Assembly: GCA_049281195.1 (NCBI GenBank)
Contig: JBAPRR010000344.1
Span: forward strand, 1-27,317
DNA: 27,317 nucleotides
DNA from: JBAPRR01 sp049281195
GTDB lineage: Bacteria > Actinomycetota > Acidimicrobiia > Acidimicrobiales > CAVXTF01
Direction: 5' to 3'
Positions 1 to 8,105 of the stretch are shown one piece after another; positions within the stretch are counted from its first letter, which is position 1, and the number at the start of each line of letters is the position of its first letter. A model generated the notes under the pieces. It did no database searches and was not told the origin of the DNA. It was given only the letters and a program-made list of their open reading frames with translations. The position numbers and the translations under genes were made by a program.

Positions 1-507
1 GTCTTTATGGCCCGCCCTGCGCTTCACCGCTACCCCGCGTCGATGGCCGGCCGGGTTCAGGAGCTGTGCCGCATCATCGTCGACAAGTACGCCGGCAAGC
101 CGCAAAAGATCTGGGAGGGCACGGCCAACGGTAAGGAACTGCTCGGGCGGATCAAGGAGCTCCCCGGTTTCGGCGAGCAGAAGGCGAAGATCTTCGTCGC
201 ACTTCTTGGAAAGCAGTTGGGAGTAGATCCCGAAGGTTGGCGCGACGTCTCCTCCCCTTATGGCGATCCCGACACTTTGCGATCGGTGGCCGACATCATC
301 GACAACTCGAGCCTCGAGAAGGTCCGCGCATGGAAGGCCGCCGCCAAACAGGCGGCAAAGGCCGCGAATGCCACTGAGTCCGCTGACCCGGCGAAGAAGG
401 CTGCCGGTGCGAAGAAGGCTGCCGGTGCGAAGAAGGCTGGCGGTGCGACGAAGGCGGATCCTGCAAAGAAGGTGGCCAAGAGAATGCCCAAGAGCTTCGC
501 AAAGTAG
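1..507 (+). CDS. HhH-GPD family DNA repair-like protein, 3' part only
   Basis: The reading frame is open from base 1. The first ATG at base 7 lies inside a stretch that resembles the middle of the uncharacterised HhH-GPD family (TIGR03252-like), so the true start is probably upstream of the window. The helix-hairpin-helix is visible as LPGFGEQKAK at bases 160-189, followed by the family-like LLGKQLGV and the SVADI segment. Members are related to base-excision DNA glycosylases, but the substrate is not established. The C-terminus is an Ala/Lys tail built from an 18-bp unit (KKAAGA) repeated three times at 394-447; it resembles histone H1-like DNA-binding tails and the tail of the HU gene at 19528-20313. 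It ends with TAG, 34 bp before thiE on the same strand. The family call is good; the biological role is not. Confidence 0.8.
   Translation, partial: VFMARPALHRYPASMAGRVQELCRIIVDKYAGKPQKIWEGTANGKELLGRIKELPGFGEQKAKIFVALLGKQLGVDPEGWRDVSSPYGDPDTLRSVADIIDNSSLEKVRAWKAAAKQAAKAANATESADPAKKAAGAKKAAGAKKAGGATKADPAKKVAKRMPKSFAK
394..447 (+). repeat. 18-bp x3 in-frame tandem repeat (KKAAGA)
   Basis: Three near-identical 18-bp units (394-411, 412-429, 430-447) encode the Lys/Ala tail of the HhH-GPD protein. A degenerate fourth unit begins at 448. Confidence 0.9.
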
Positions 508-541
508 AACGCAACCTTCGCTCAAGTAAAAACATCCTCAG

Positions 542-1174
542 ATGGCATTCGACTGGGGGATGGCCACGCGCCACCTCTATCTGTGCACCCCCGACCGGGA
601 CGATCTTGCCGACTTCGTGCGGGCCTGCATCCGGGGCGGCGTCGACGTCGTCCAGTTGCGCGAGAAGGACGCTACCGATCAGCGCATCGTCGAGCGGGCC
701 CGAATGCTGAGGCCGCTGTGCGAGGACCTGGGCGTGCCCTTCATCTTGAACGATCGTCCCGATCTGGCTCTCGAATCGGAAGCCCATGGTGTGCACGTGG
801 GACAGGACGACGTCGGACCTCGCGTCGCGCGGGACCTGCTCGGTGAGGGTGCCATCATCGGCTTGTCCACCCACGCGCCCGCAGAGGTGGCCGCAAGTGT
901 GAACGAGCCGGTCGATTACATCTCGGCGGGCCCTGTGGTGCCGACTCCGACCAAACCGGGAAGGCCCGGGACCGGTGCCGGTTATATCGATGTCGCGGTG
1001 CGGACATCGGGCGCGCGGCCGGTATTCGTAACGGGCGGCATGACTCCGGAAACGGTGGGCGACATCGCCGCCGTCGGTGCGCGGCACTTCGTGGTGGTCC
1101 GCTATCTGACGCAGTCCGCAGATCCGGAGCGCTCGGCGAGGCTTCTCAGAGAGGCAATCGACCGCGCGCTTTAG
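542..1174 (+). CDS. thiE: Thiamine phosphate synthase
   Basis: ThiE joins hydroxymethylpyrimidine pyrophosphate to thiazole phosphate to give thiamine monophosphate in the cytosol. The 210-residue protein has the family length and motifs in order: QLREKD (38-43) for pyrophosphate/Mg, ND (70-71), HVGQDD (85-90), GLSTHAPAE (107-115), the phosphate loop SAGPVVPTPTKPG (128-140), and VTGGM (163-167). The ATG at 542 has no clear Shine-Dalgarno. A second ATG at 560 (MATRHLYLCTP) is an equally good start and fits the usual N-terminus better. The gene is alone: no thiazole-synthesis genes and no convincing TPP riboswitch are present in the 34 bp upstream. Its stop overlaps the stop of the convergent hydrolase gene by 4 bp. 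Confidence 0.93.
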   Translation: MAFDWGMATRHLYLCTPDRDDLADFVRACIRGGVDVVQLREKDATDQRIVERARMLRPLCEDLGVPFILNDRPDLALESEAHGVHVGQDDVGPRVARDLLGEGAIIGLSTHAPAEVAASVNEPVDYISAGPVVPTPTKPGRPGTGAGYIDVAVRTSGARPVFVTGGMTPETVGDIAAVGARHFVVVRYLTQSADPERSARLLREAIDRAL

Positions 1175-1926
1175 GCCCTTTGCCGCTCCAGCCAACCCAA
1201 AAGCAGTGCGATCGCTCTCGGGTCTGAGTTCAATCTGTTCCCCGCGCCGGCAAGGATCCGCAACTCCGCGGATTCGCCGACCGCTTGCGCGATCAGTCTC
1301 GATTCCTCTACGTACACCACATCGTCATCGATGCCGTGAAGAACGAGAACGGAACGGTTTCCAATGGCTTGAGCACACTTGAGCGGCTCTATCTCGGTGA
1401 ACGCGCGAGCCCACTCGGCAAGGTTGGTCGGCTCCTTCGGATCCTTGATCACCCCGACGCCGCGCGCATAGGCGGCAACCGCCGCCGGATTGGAGGCGAA
1501 GTCCTCGAAGGAGGCCGGCGCCGCCAGACAGGCAACCGCACGGACGCTCTGGTCGCCCGCTGCGATGCAGAGCGAGAGCGCCCCGCCTGTGCCGATGCCG
1601 ACAAGGATCGTGGAGTTGACCGGCGCGTTGGAAGAAGCTCTTTCGACCACGGTGGTCAGGTCATCCAACCATCCCGCCAGCGAGAAATTGCCTTCCGACT
1701 CACCTACGCCACGAAGACAGCAGGCGACGACTCTCCATCCAGAATCAGATGCGAGCCGGTCGGAGAGAGAGACGAGTCCCGATGGAATGGACGTCGGTTG
1801 GCCGACATCGACCGGGATGCCGTGAGAGACAACGATGACGCCCTTGGTCGGACCGGCAAGCCCGCTCGTCGGCTCGTGGATGGCGAGCGCCCCCGAAGGC
1901 CCCTTCCATTCCTGCCATACCGGCAT
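1171..1926 (-). CDS. Alpha/beta-hydrolase-fold protein, probable pseudoenzyme
   Basis: The 251-residue protein has alpha/beta hydrolase landmarks: the oxyanion-type VVSHGIPVD near residues 31-39, a GRGES-like segment (RGVGESEGN), a strand-elbow-helix LVGIGTGGALSL, a late acidic VLHGIDDDVV, and a final AGAGNRLNSDPRA. In active relatives the elbow is GxSxG and the last motif carries His (GAGHRL). Here the elbow reads GIGTG with GGC in place of a Ser codon, and the His position is Asn (AAC). Both nucleophile and general base therefore appear lost while the fold motifs are kept. It lies 50 bp downstream of the acyl-CoA dehydrogenase on the same strand, probably in the same transcript. No specific substrate can be named. 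It could act as a binding protein, or catalyse by a different residue set. Confidence 0.8.
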   Translation of the reverse strand: MPVWQEWKGPSGALAIHEPTSGLAGPTKGVIVVSHGIPVDVGQPTSIPSGLVSLSDRLASDSGWRVVACCLRGVGESEGNFSLAGWLDDLTTVVERASSNAPVNSTILVGIGTGGALSLCIAAGDQSVRAVACLAAPASFEDFASNPAAVAAYARGVGVIKDPKEPTNLAEWARAFTEIEPLKCAQAIGNRSVLVLHGIDDDVVYVEESRLIAQAVGESAELRILAGAGNRLNSDPRAIALLLGWLERQRA

Positions 1927-1976
1927 TTGTCAACCGGCCGGTCCGGCGGCCTGTCGATCCGTCAGATGCCGGTTCG

Positions 1977-3089
1977 TCAGATACCGATCCGTTGGGCCAG
2001 AAGCTCGCGGTGATAGCTCGGGTCCCCCAAAAGCAGCTCTGAGGTCTTGGCTCGCTTGAAGTAGAGGTGCGCATCGTGCTCCCAGGTGAATCCGATGCCA
2101 CCGTGGATCTGAATGTTCTCGGATGCCGCGTGGAAGTAAGCCTCAGAGCAGTAGGACTTGGCCAGGCTCGCCACGACGGGGAGCTCGTCAGAGTCGTCTG
2201 CGGCCGCCCAGCCCGCGTAGTAGGCCGCCGACTTGGCGGATTCCACCTCGAGCAGCATGTCCGCGCACTTATGCTTGATCGCCTGGAACGATCCGATGGG
2301 ACGACCGAACTGGATCCGGGTCTTGGCGTAGTCGACCGACATGTCGAGGCAACGCTGCGCGCCGCCGACCTGCTCGGCCGCTAGAGCGACGGCCGCGAGG
2401 TCAAGGGTCCTCGTGATCACAGGGCCCGCAGTTCCCTCTTCGCCGATGAGCCTGGCGGGGGTAGAAGCGAATTCGAGACGCGCCTGCTTGCGGGTCTGAT
2501 CCATCGTGGAGAGCGCGGTACGGGTTAGTCCTGCGGCGTCTGCGTCGACCGCGAACAGTGAGAGGCCCTTGCCGGTGCGGGCCACAACCAGGATCAGGTC
2601 CGCAGTGTGACCGTCGATCACGAACATCTTGTGGCCGTCGAGCTTCCAGTCGGGGCCACCTGTTGCAGTGAGCTCGACGGCGTCGACCTCCCACTTGCCG
2701 GAATCCTCAGTAAGAGCGAGCGTCGCCTTGGTCGAGCCGTCAGCGATGCCGGGAAGGAGGTCGCTCTTCGCAGATTCGTCGCTCGAGGACAAAAGGGCGT
2801 TCGCAGCAAGCGCCACAGTCGAGAAGTAAGGAGCGCAGATAAGAGCAGCCCCCATCTCCTCGAATACGACCGTCAGCTCCACATGGGTGAACCCGGCGCC
2901 CCCGTAAGACTCGGGGATCGCCAGGGACTGGAGACCCAGCTGGTTCGCCATCTGGTCCCATACCGCAGGGTCGTAGCCTTCGGTGGTCTCCATCAGCCGA
3001 CGAACCTCGGTGATCGGGGACTTCTCCTCCAAGAACCGATGAACGGAGCGCCGGAGCTCCTCTTGCTCCTCGCTGAACGCGAAGTTCAT
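1977..3089 (-). CDS. Acyl-CoA dehydrogenase (FadE family)
   Basis: FAD-dependent flavoenzyme of the acyl-CoA dehydrogenase superfamily, which oxidises acyl-CoA (fatty, sterol or other) to the 2-enoyl thioester. The 370 residues are at the short end of the family. Visible motifs are the N-terminal FSEEQEELRRSV helix, PESYGGAG (59-66), the central beta-domain (ALTEDSGKW, DGHKMFV), the FAD-contacting TRIQFGRPIGSFQAIKHK (257-274), and QIHGGIGFTWEHDAHLYFKRAK near the C-terminus. The MCAD-type catalytic Glu in the final loop is not evident, as in many actinobacterial FadE subunits that work as alpha2beta2 heterotetramers, so this may be one half of such a pair. No partner subunit is adjacent. The ATG is preceded by an AAAGGGTGA Shine-Dalgarno-like stretch. 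It is followed by the pseudo-hydrolase gene. Confidence 0.9.
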   Translation of the reverse strand: MNFAFSEEQEELRRSVHRFLEEKSPITEVRRLMETTEGYDPAVWDQMANQLGLQSLAIPESYGGAGFTHVELTVVFEEMGAALICAPYFSTVALAANALLSSSDESAKSDLLPGIADGSTKATLALTEDSGKWEVDAVELTATGGPDWKLDGHKMFVIDGHTADLILVVARTGKGLSLFAVDADAAGLTRTALSTMDQTRKQARLEFASTPARLIGEEGTAGPVITRTLDLAAVALAAEQVGGAQRCLDMSVDYAKTRIQFGRPIGSFQAIKHKCADMLLEVESAKSAAYYAGWAAADDSDELPVVASLAKSYCSEAYFHAASENIQIHGGIGFTWEHDAHLYFKRAKTSELLLGDPSYHRELLAQRIGI

Positions 3090-3475
3090 CTACTCACCCT
3101 TTCTTGGTCCTGTCCGTCCGCTTGCTTGGCCGTGGGTCGTGTGTGTACCTGTGTGTTTACCAGACGGCCAGCTGACTGCGCCCAATGTGGGAGCGCAGGT
3201 CAGCAGGTCAGCCGCGGTGTGGCCCCGAGATGGGTAGCCTCGCAACCGGGTCGTAATTTGGCTTTGCGGGGACCTCGCCGTTCAGAGGCCCTGCTCCAGA
3301 ACGGGGGACACCCCCTCGGTAGGAGCCGGAGCCGGGACGGCCGCAAGGAAGCCGCAAGGAAGAGGGCCTTTCTGAACCGACCGGAACAAACCGGAACGAC
3401 CGGAACGACCGGAACGACCGGATACGTCGCGAACGACCTGATACCACCCGAAACAGAAACCAGCCAGGAGCCGAG
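3090..3475. other. Divergent intergenic region with 9-bp tandem array
   Basis: This 386-bp spacer separates the divergent acyl-CoA dehydrogenase and MBL hydrolase genes and should hold both promoters. No RNA gene was recognised. It contains a GT-rich stretch (3139-3160), a CAGGTCAGCAGGTCAGC duplication near 3195-3215, a repeated CCGCAAGGAAG near 3340-3362, and the GGAACGACC array listed separately. No confident -35/-10 pair was found. Confidence 0.6.
3393..3419 (+). repeat. 9-bp x3 tandem array GGAACGACC
   Basis: Three perfect copies of GGAACGACC occupy 3393-3419. Degenerate copies lie on both sides (GGAACAAACC before, GATACGTCGCGAACGACC after), all in the leader of the MBL hydrolase gene. 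Confidence 0.92.
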
Positions 3476-4090
3476 ATGCCGCCGACAGTCGAATACGAAG
3501 ACACCCTCGTCGAGGTCCACAAGGTCGTGGTCGGGCCGATGGACAACAACGTCTACGTGGTGAGGTGCAAGGAGACAGGCGACGCCGTCCTGATCGATGC
3601 CGCTAACGAGCACGAGCAACTCCTGGAGCTGTGCCGGAACCTCGGTGTGCGTCAGGTCCTCGAGACCCACGGCCACTGGGACCACATCCAGGCAGTCCCC
3701 GCCGTCCGGGACGCCGGGTACTCGGTTGGCGTCACCTCGGCCGATGCGGAGATGCTTCCGTCCTACGACATGATCATCGAGGACGACGTGGTGATCGAGG
3801 TCGGAAACCTGCGGGTCAGGACCGTGGCGACCCCCGGCCATACCCCCGGATCGATCTGCTTCGCGGTCGAGGGGACGCCGATACTTCTGAGCGGCGACAC
3901 ACTCTTCCCGGGCGGAGCCGGCAACACGAAGTTCCCAGGTGGCGACTTCCCGACGATTATCAAGTCGATCGACGACCGCCTCTTCAGGAAGTTCGACGCA
4001 GACACCATCGTCCTGCCCGGACACGGCGACCCGACCACCATCGGTAATGAGAGGCCTCACCTTCAGGAGTGGGTAGACAGAGGTTGGTGA
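3476..4090 (+). CDS. MBL-fold metallohydrolase, glyoxalase II-like
   Basis: The 204-residue protein has a single metallo-beta-lactamase domain. Zinc ligands are visible as THGHWDH (64-70), H122 in ATPGHTPGS, D141 in LLSGDTLF and H183 in VLPGHGDPTTIGNE. The layout matches hydroxyacylglutathione-hydrolase-like proteins of roughly 200-230 residues, which hydrolyse thioesters such as S-lactoyl adducts. In an organism presumed to use mycothiol rather than glutathione, the thiol carrier would differ, so the substrate stays open. A GGAG Shine-Dalgarno six bases before the ATG supports the start. The permease gene begins 13 bp after its stop, so the two are probably cotranscribed. Confidence 0.88.
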   Translation: MPPTVEYEDTLVEVHKVVVGPMDNNVYVVRCKETGDAVLIDAANEHEQLLELCRNLGVRQVLETHGHWDHIQAVPAVRDAGYSVGVTSADAEMLPSYDMIIEDDVVIEVGNLRVRTVATPGHTPGSICFAVEGTPILLSGDTLFPGGAGNTKFPGGDFPTIIKSIDDRLFRKFDADTIVLPGHGDPTTIGNERPHLQEWVDRGW

Positions 4091-4098
4091 GAATCACG

Positions 4099-4146
4099 CA
4101 TTCGTGACGGCCACGAGCCGCTCATTCGTGACGTCCACGAGCCGCC
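4099..4146 (+). repeat. 24-bp direct duplication carrying two GTG start codons
   Basis: Bases 4099-4122 and 4123-4146 match at 22 of 24 positions. Each copy carries an in-frame GTG (4104 and 4128), so the permease start codon and its surroundings are duplicated. The encoded N-terminus has repeated V/M-T-(A/S)-T-S-R. Confidence 0.9.
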
Positions 4147-5300
4147 TTGGATTGCTGCTCCTCGGCTTGGGGACTCCGGCCCTGGTCGCGGCGGTGGCCC
4201 TCGATCCGGGAGCGGGTAGATCTGCGGCAGCGCAGGACTGGCCTGCTTTCGTGCTCGTCGGCGGACTGATCCTCGTAGGGCTTGTCGCGTCCGAGACAAA
4301 GGTCTTCGAACAAGCGGGACTTCGGTTGGCCGCCCTTCCCGGCGGCGACCTCGGCAGGTACATCTGCGCAGTAGCCGTGACCGGCGTCGTATCGGCGATC
4401 TTGAATCTCGACACAGCGGCCTTGTTCGTGACGCCCGTGTTGATCCAGATGTGCAGATCACGGCGCATGAACGAAGCGCCGATGCTCTACGGCTGTCTTC
4501 TATTGAGCAACGCCGGTTCCCTGCTCCTGCCGGGATCGAACCTCACCAACATCATCGTTTCCGGGCACTCACACCAATCGGGCGCCGCGTTCGCTTCCGA
4601 GATGGCGCCGATCTGGGCGGCGGCGCTCGTCGTCACCGCCATCGTGGTCGGTATCGCGCACAGACGGGATCTGGTTGGACTGAAGCTCCCGCTCGGGAGG
4701 TCACCGTTATCTCGGATAACTCCGACGCCCGCGCTCGAAGCCGATCGCGATCGCTCGCTTTGGTTCGGTCTCGTCGTAGCGCTCATCGCCTGCGCCGCCG
4801 TCGTCGGCCTTCACAGTGCTGCTGCAGCATTGTGCGTAGCCGGACTAGGAGTCGTAGCAGTCACCATCGAGATCGTCCGGCGAAGGGTCGACATAGGCGC
4901 AACGACCGGCGCCCTGGATGTTCCGGTTTTGGTGGGCCTGTTCGAGATCGCGGTCGCCCTCGGGGTTTTAGGAAGAGAGTGGGACTTGCCGGCACGCGCA
5001 TTCGCACATCTCGGAACACTCGCAACCGCGGGGGCCGCGGCACTGGCGAGCGTGATCTTCAACAATCTTCCGGCTGCATCTTTTCTCGCCGCTCGTGTGC
5101 CCGCGCATCCCTACGCCCTATTGATCGGATTGGACATCGGGCCGAACCTGTTCGTCACCGGTTCGTTGTCATGGTTCTTATGGCTACGAGCCGCGCGACA
5201 GGCGGGTGCTGAGCCCTCCATTTGGCACGCAACGAAGCTCGGACTTTGGGCTGCGCCGTTGGCGATCGCCTCCGCGGTCGGAGTCCTGGCGATCAGGTAG
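4104..5300 (+). CDS. ArsB/SLC13-like (ion transporter superfamily) membrane permease
   Basis: The 398-residue, highly hydrophobic protein has about ten to eleven predicted membrane segments. It carries the two re-entrant-loop signatures of the ion-transporter superfamily that includes ArsB and SLC13/CitM carriers: SAILNLDTAALFVTPV followed by SNAGSLLLPGSNLTNIIV in the first half, and SVIFNNLPAASFLAAR followed by DIGPNLFVTGSLSWFLW in the second. This supports anion export or import across the inner membrane. Arsenite is possible, but no arsenic genes are nearby, so the substrate is unassigned. Two GTG codons, 4104 and 4128, are possible starts because the start region is duplicated. It sits 13 bp after the MBL hydrolase gene and converges on the glutamate dehydrogenase gene. 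Confidence 0.82.
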   Translation: MTATSRSFVTSTSRLGLLLLGLGTPALVAAVALDPGAGRSAAAQDWPAFVLVGGLILVGLVASETKVFEQAGLRLAALPGGDLGRYICAVAVTGVVSAILNLDTAALFVTPVLIQMCRSRRMNEAPMLYGCLLLSNAGSLLLPGSNLTNIIVSGHSHQSGAAFASEMAPIWAAALVVTAIVVGIAHRRDLVGLKLPLGRSPLSRITPTPALEADRDRSLWFGLVVALIACAAVVGLHSAAAALCVAGLGVVAVTIEIVRRRVDIGATTGALDVPVLVGLFEIAVALGVLGREWDLPARAFAHLGTLATAGAAALASVIFNNLPAASFLAARVPAHPYALLIGLDIGPNLFVTGSLSWFLWLRAARQAGAEPSIWHATKLGLWAAPLAIASAVGVLAIR

Positions 5301-5327
5301 GCCGCCGTCCGTACGCCGAGCCCCGCT

Positions 5328-6638
5328 TTACGGGAAGAGTCCCCGCGCAGAAAAGGCCTCGCCGACCCGCTCTAAAGCGAGGGCACCGGCCGCTCTTCTC
5401 ATCGAGACCCCGAGCGAGGTCGACCTCCTCCACACGGCGTCGAAAGCGTCGTCCATGATCGCCGCCAGGCGTGAGGCGATGGTCTCTTCGTCCCACGGGA
5501 ACCCGCTTCTGCTCTGAGCCCATTCAAAGTACGAAGCGGTGACTCCACCGGCGTTGGCGAGGATGTCGGGGACGACAGTCACGCCCTTTTTGTTCAGGAT
5601 GAGATCGGCGTCAGGCGTGGTGGGGCCATTCGCCGCTTCGACCACGATCGTGGCAGTCATCGCCTCTGCGCCCCTCGCGTCGATGGCTCCCTCGAGTGCA
5701 GCCGGTACCACGAGCTCAGCCTCGACCTGCCACAACTCCTCGTTGGTCAGCGGCGTGCCACCGGCGAACCCGGCAACCGAACCCGTGGCGGTCACGTGCT
5801 CGGCGAGCTCGTGCACGTCGAGCCCTCCGGCGTTTGTCACTGCTCCCCCCACATCTCCCACCGCGACCACGCGCATGCCTGCAGAAGAAAGGAGGAACGC
5901 GAGAGGACCTCCGACCTTCCCGAATCCCTGGACCACCGCCCGGCTTCCCGCCATGGTCAGGCCCAGCTGCGCGAAGGCGAGACGTACGCAACGAACGACG
6001 CCGGTCGCTGTCGCACCCGAGTGCAGCTTCATTCCGCCGACTGAAAGCGGCTTGCCCGTCACGACCGCCGGCATGGACTGGCGTCCGTGGAGAATGTCAA
6101 CAGTGTCGAGTAGCCAAGCCATTACCCGTTCATCCGTGTTGACGTCGGGAGCGGGGACGTCGAGGTCCGGACCGAGCAGGGAAGAAATACCGAATGTGTA
6201 CCTGCGGGTGAGGCGTTCCAACTCTCCGTCGGACAACTCACCTGGAACGCACCGGACCCCGCCCTTGCCCCCGCCGAAGGGGATCCCGACCACGGCACAC
6301 TTGAGTGTCATCTCGGCGGCGAGAGCACTGACCTCGTCGGCTGTAACGGCGGGGTGAAACCTGATTCCCCCTTTGGCCGGCCCTCTGATCGTGGAGTGGT
6401 GAGCACGCCAGCCCGTGAATACCTCCACGTGTCCGTCGTCCATCCGCACCGGGACCGACACCTGGAGCACCCGCTCGGGGTTGTACATCAGGGAGACCAG
6501 TGCAGGATCGACGTCGATCAGTGACGCGGCGTCCTCGATGCGGTCGAGGACCGCACGCCATGGGTCATAGCGCTGTTTTGAGAGTTCGCCCTTAGACGGA
6601 TCCTCTCCATTTGAATCAGATGCGCGTGATGGACTCAC
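5328..6638 (-). CDS. Glu/Leu/Phe/Val family dehydrogenase, probably glutamate dehydrogenase
   Basis: Cytosolic oxidative deamination of glutamate to 2-oxoglutarate and ammonium (or the reverse) with NAD(P). The 436 residues are normal for the hexameric family. The protein shows the substrate-binding GPAKGGIRFHP (86-96), K113 in MTLKCAV, the catalytic Lys motif PFGGGKGG (120-127, K125), D165 in VPAPDVNT, and the dinucleotide-binding VVQGFGKVGG (235-244). DILANAGGVTASYFEW near the C-terminus is also typical. Start is GTG at 6638, sharing a GTGA overlap with the stop of the upstream DMT transporter gene, which indicates translational coupling. Leucine or valine dehydrogenase cannot be excluded by eye, but length and motifs favour glutamate. 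Confidence 0.9.
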   Translation of the reverse strand: MSPSRASDSNGEDPSKGELSKQRYDPWRAVLDRIEDAASLIDVDPALVSLMYNPERVLQVSVPVRMDDGHVEVFTGWRAHHSTIRGPAKGGIRFHPAVTADEVSALAAEMTLKCAVVGIPFGGGKGGVRCVPGELSDGELERLTRRYTFGISSLLGPDLDVPAPDVNTDERVMAWLLDTVDILHGRQSMPAVVTGKPLSVGGMKLHSGATATGVVRCVRLAFAQLGLTMAGSRAVVQGFGKVGGPLAFLLSSAGMRVVAVGDVGGAVTNAGGLDVHELAEHVTATGSVAGFAGGTPLTNEELWQVEAELVVPAALEGAIDARGAEAMTATIVVEAANGPTTPDADLILNKKGVTVVPDILANAGGVTASYFEWAQSRSGFPWDEETIASRLAAIMDDAFDAVWRRSTSLGVSMRRAAGALALERVGEAFSARGLFP

Positions 6639-7924
6639 GTCTTGGTTCCTCCGCAGCAGGATGGATTTTGGCCTATTCCATGATGACCACCGCCGGGACT
6701 TAGGTCGCCAATTGAGGCCGGTCCGGCGGGATTCGGCCTGCCAGCAAAGGTGGATGGTTGGTTCGTTGTATCGCCCGGGCTCGGGGTGCCACCCGGGCTC
6801 GCCGTATCAACCGGGCTCGGCATACCGCTGGGAGCACCGGCGCCATCCGCGCGGCCCGCCCCCTCCGAGCCGCCAGCTCCGACCTGGCAACCCGGGTTTC
6901 CGAGTTGGCCACCCGGGATTCCGAGTTGGCCGCCCGGGTTTCCAACCTCTTCTGGTGGGTGCAGGTCGTGCTCATACGCGAGTTGTGCAGCGTCAGGAGC
7001 ACCAAGAAGCCCTGCAGGCGAGTGATGCCGGTGCTTCCTGTCAGACCCGTAGATGTGCTCTCCGTTCTCTTCCTCTTCTGACCTGACCGTCGCCACGAGG
7101 GGTGACCTGGCCAAAAAGTAGACGCCGCCGAACAACACGATAAGAGCGAGGCTCTCGAGCGGTCCCCTGGCCCCCGAAGTCTGCAGGTTGTCTCCGAAGA
7201 GCCCGATCCCGAGAAGAAGCGAGCAGATCGGGTCGACAATCACGAGCGTCGACTGCGATGCGGTGACCGGCCCAGCGTGGAACGCATTCTGAGTCAAAAA
7301 GACGCCACACAACCCCGCTACGGCCATTCCCCAGATCTGCCAGTTCTGGAACGGGCTGTACCACCTGACGCCGATCTGTTCCGTCACCTGTTTGGCGAAT
7401 GCCGCGGTGAACGCATAGGAGATGGCGGCGGACGTACCGAACCAGGCGGCGCGCCACGCTGGACTCCCACGGCGGGCAAGCGCCACCGAAATGCTGATAG
7501 CTCCGATACCGGCGATAGAAGCGAGCCCCCACGTGCGCACACTGGGCACGTTGTCGCCCCCCTGCGGATTAGCCGCGAGCAGGAACGCCGCCAGCCCACC
7601 GGCCGCCGCTGTAGAACCGACCACCTCGTGCCACCCGATCCGTTGCCCGAACCACACGACGAGGATGATCACCAGGATCGGCAACTCCGACGTGAGGACC
7701 GGCTGGACCAGCGACAGGCGTCCCTTGGCCAAGGCGGTGGCCTGCAGCCCGAACGAGGCCACCATCAGGCCCATTCCGACCAACCACACGCGCCGGTGGA
7801 TGGCGTGGGTGATCAGGCTCAAGTGCATCGAGGCCTCTTTTGGCGCCGTCTCGACGCCGATCCGCTGAAGGATCGTGGTTACGGCATTTGCCAGCGCAGC
7901 TCCGAGAGCTAGCACATAGGCCAT
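6635..7924 (-). CDS. DMT-superfamily transporter with long low-complexity C-terminal tail
   Basis: Residues 1-280 contain about nine to ten hydrophobic segments with two EamA-like halves (e.g. LSLVQPVLTSELPILVIILVVW split across helices near 71-91, and ASQSTLVIVDPICSLLLGIGLFG near 222-244), as in actinobacterial drug/metabolite transporter proteins. The substrate is unknown. Residues 281-429 are a hydrophilic tail rich in Gly, Pro, Ser and Thr and are not part of the family fold. The tail contains two tandem arrays: a 21-bp unit three times (6880-6942) and an 18-bp unit three times (6774-6827). It ends in a Cys-Cys-containing PSCCGGTKT. The gene overlaps the glutamate dehydrogenase start by 4 bp, suggesting a nitrogen-related amino acid or amine substrate; that is inference only. 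Confidence 0.82.
   Translation of the reverse strand: MAYVLALGAALANAVTTILQRIGVETAPKEASMHLSLITHAIHRRVWLVGMGLMVASFGLQATALAKGRLSLVQPVLTSELPILVIILVVWFGQRIGWHEVVGSTAAAGGLAAFLLAANPQGGDNVPSVRTWGLASIAGIGAISISVALARRGSPAWRAAWFGTSAAISYAFTAAFAKQVTEQIGVRWYSPFQNWQIWGMAVAGLCGVFLTQNAFHAGPVTASQSTLVIVDPICSLLLGIGLFGDNLQTSGARGPLESLALIVLFGGVYFLARSPLVATVRSEEEENGEHIYGSDRKHRHHSPAGLLGAPDAAQLAYEHDLHPPEEVGNPGGQLGIPGGQLGNPGCQVGAGGSEGAGRADGAGAPSGMPSPVDTASPGGTPSPGDTTNQPSTFAGRPNPAGPASIGDLSPGGGHHGIGQNPSCCGGTKT
6774..6827 (-). repeat. 18-bp x3 tandem repeat in DMT tail
   Basis: Units 6774-6791, 6792-6809 and 6810-6827 share a CCGGGCTCG core and encode a Pro/Ser/Thr-rich hexapeptide repeat on the minus strand. Confidence 0.85.
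6880..6942 (-). repeat. 21-bp x3 tandem repeat in DMT tail
   Basis: Units 6880-6900, 6901-6921 and 6922-6942 are close to identical (core CGAGTTGGCCNCCCGGG) and encode a GNPGGQL-like heptapeptide repeat. Confidence 0.92.
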
Positions 7925-8105
7925 TGCTTCTTTCTACCGCGAACCCTGGACTTTGCCGCGGTTCGGGGGACTGTCACCCGCCCCGGCCCCGCCCGCCCCA
8001 GCCCGCCCGCCCCAGCCCTGCCAGCCCCACCCGCCGTGGGCAGACCACTCAACTACCGGCCTCGGCCTTTGCACGTACCCGGCCGAAGCCGACCACAATG
8101 GGGCC
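7925..8105. other. Divergent promoter region with C-rich GCCC tract
   Basis: This 181-bp spacer separates the DMT gene from the second acyl-CoA dehydrogenase gene. Bases about 7977-8036 are a strand-asymmetric run of CCCGCC/CCCAGC units with almost no T or A. A TTGCAC near 8069 followed by CACAAT just before the ATG is a weak promoter candidate for a near-leaderless transcript. Confidence 0.5.

Noticed and set aside
2607..3563. 318-residue plus-strand open frame
   Set aside because: It overlaps the 5' half of the acyl-CoA dehydrogenase and the start of the MBL gene in other frames; no family-like sequence.
7953..8105. Upstream start for the second acyl-CoA dehydrogenase
   Set aside because: The extra 51 codons translate the GCCC-rich tract into Pro/Ala low complexity unlike the family N-terminus.
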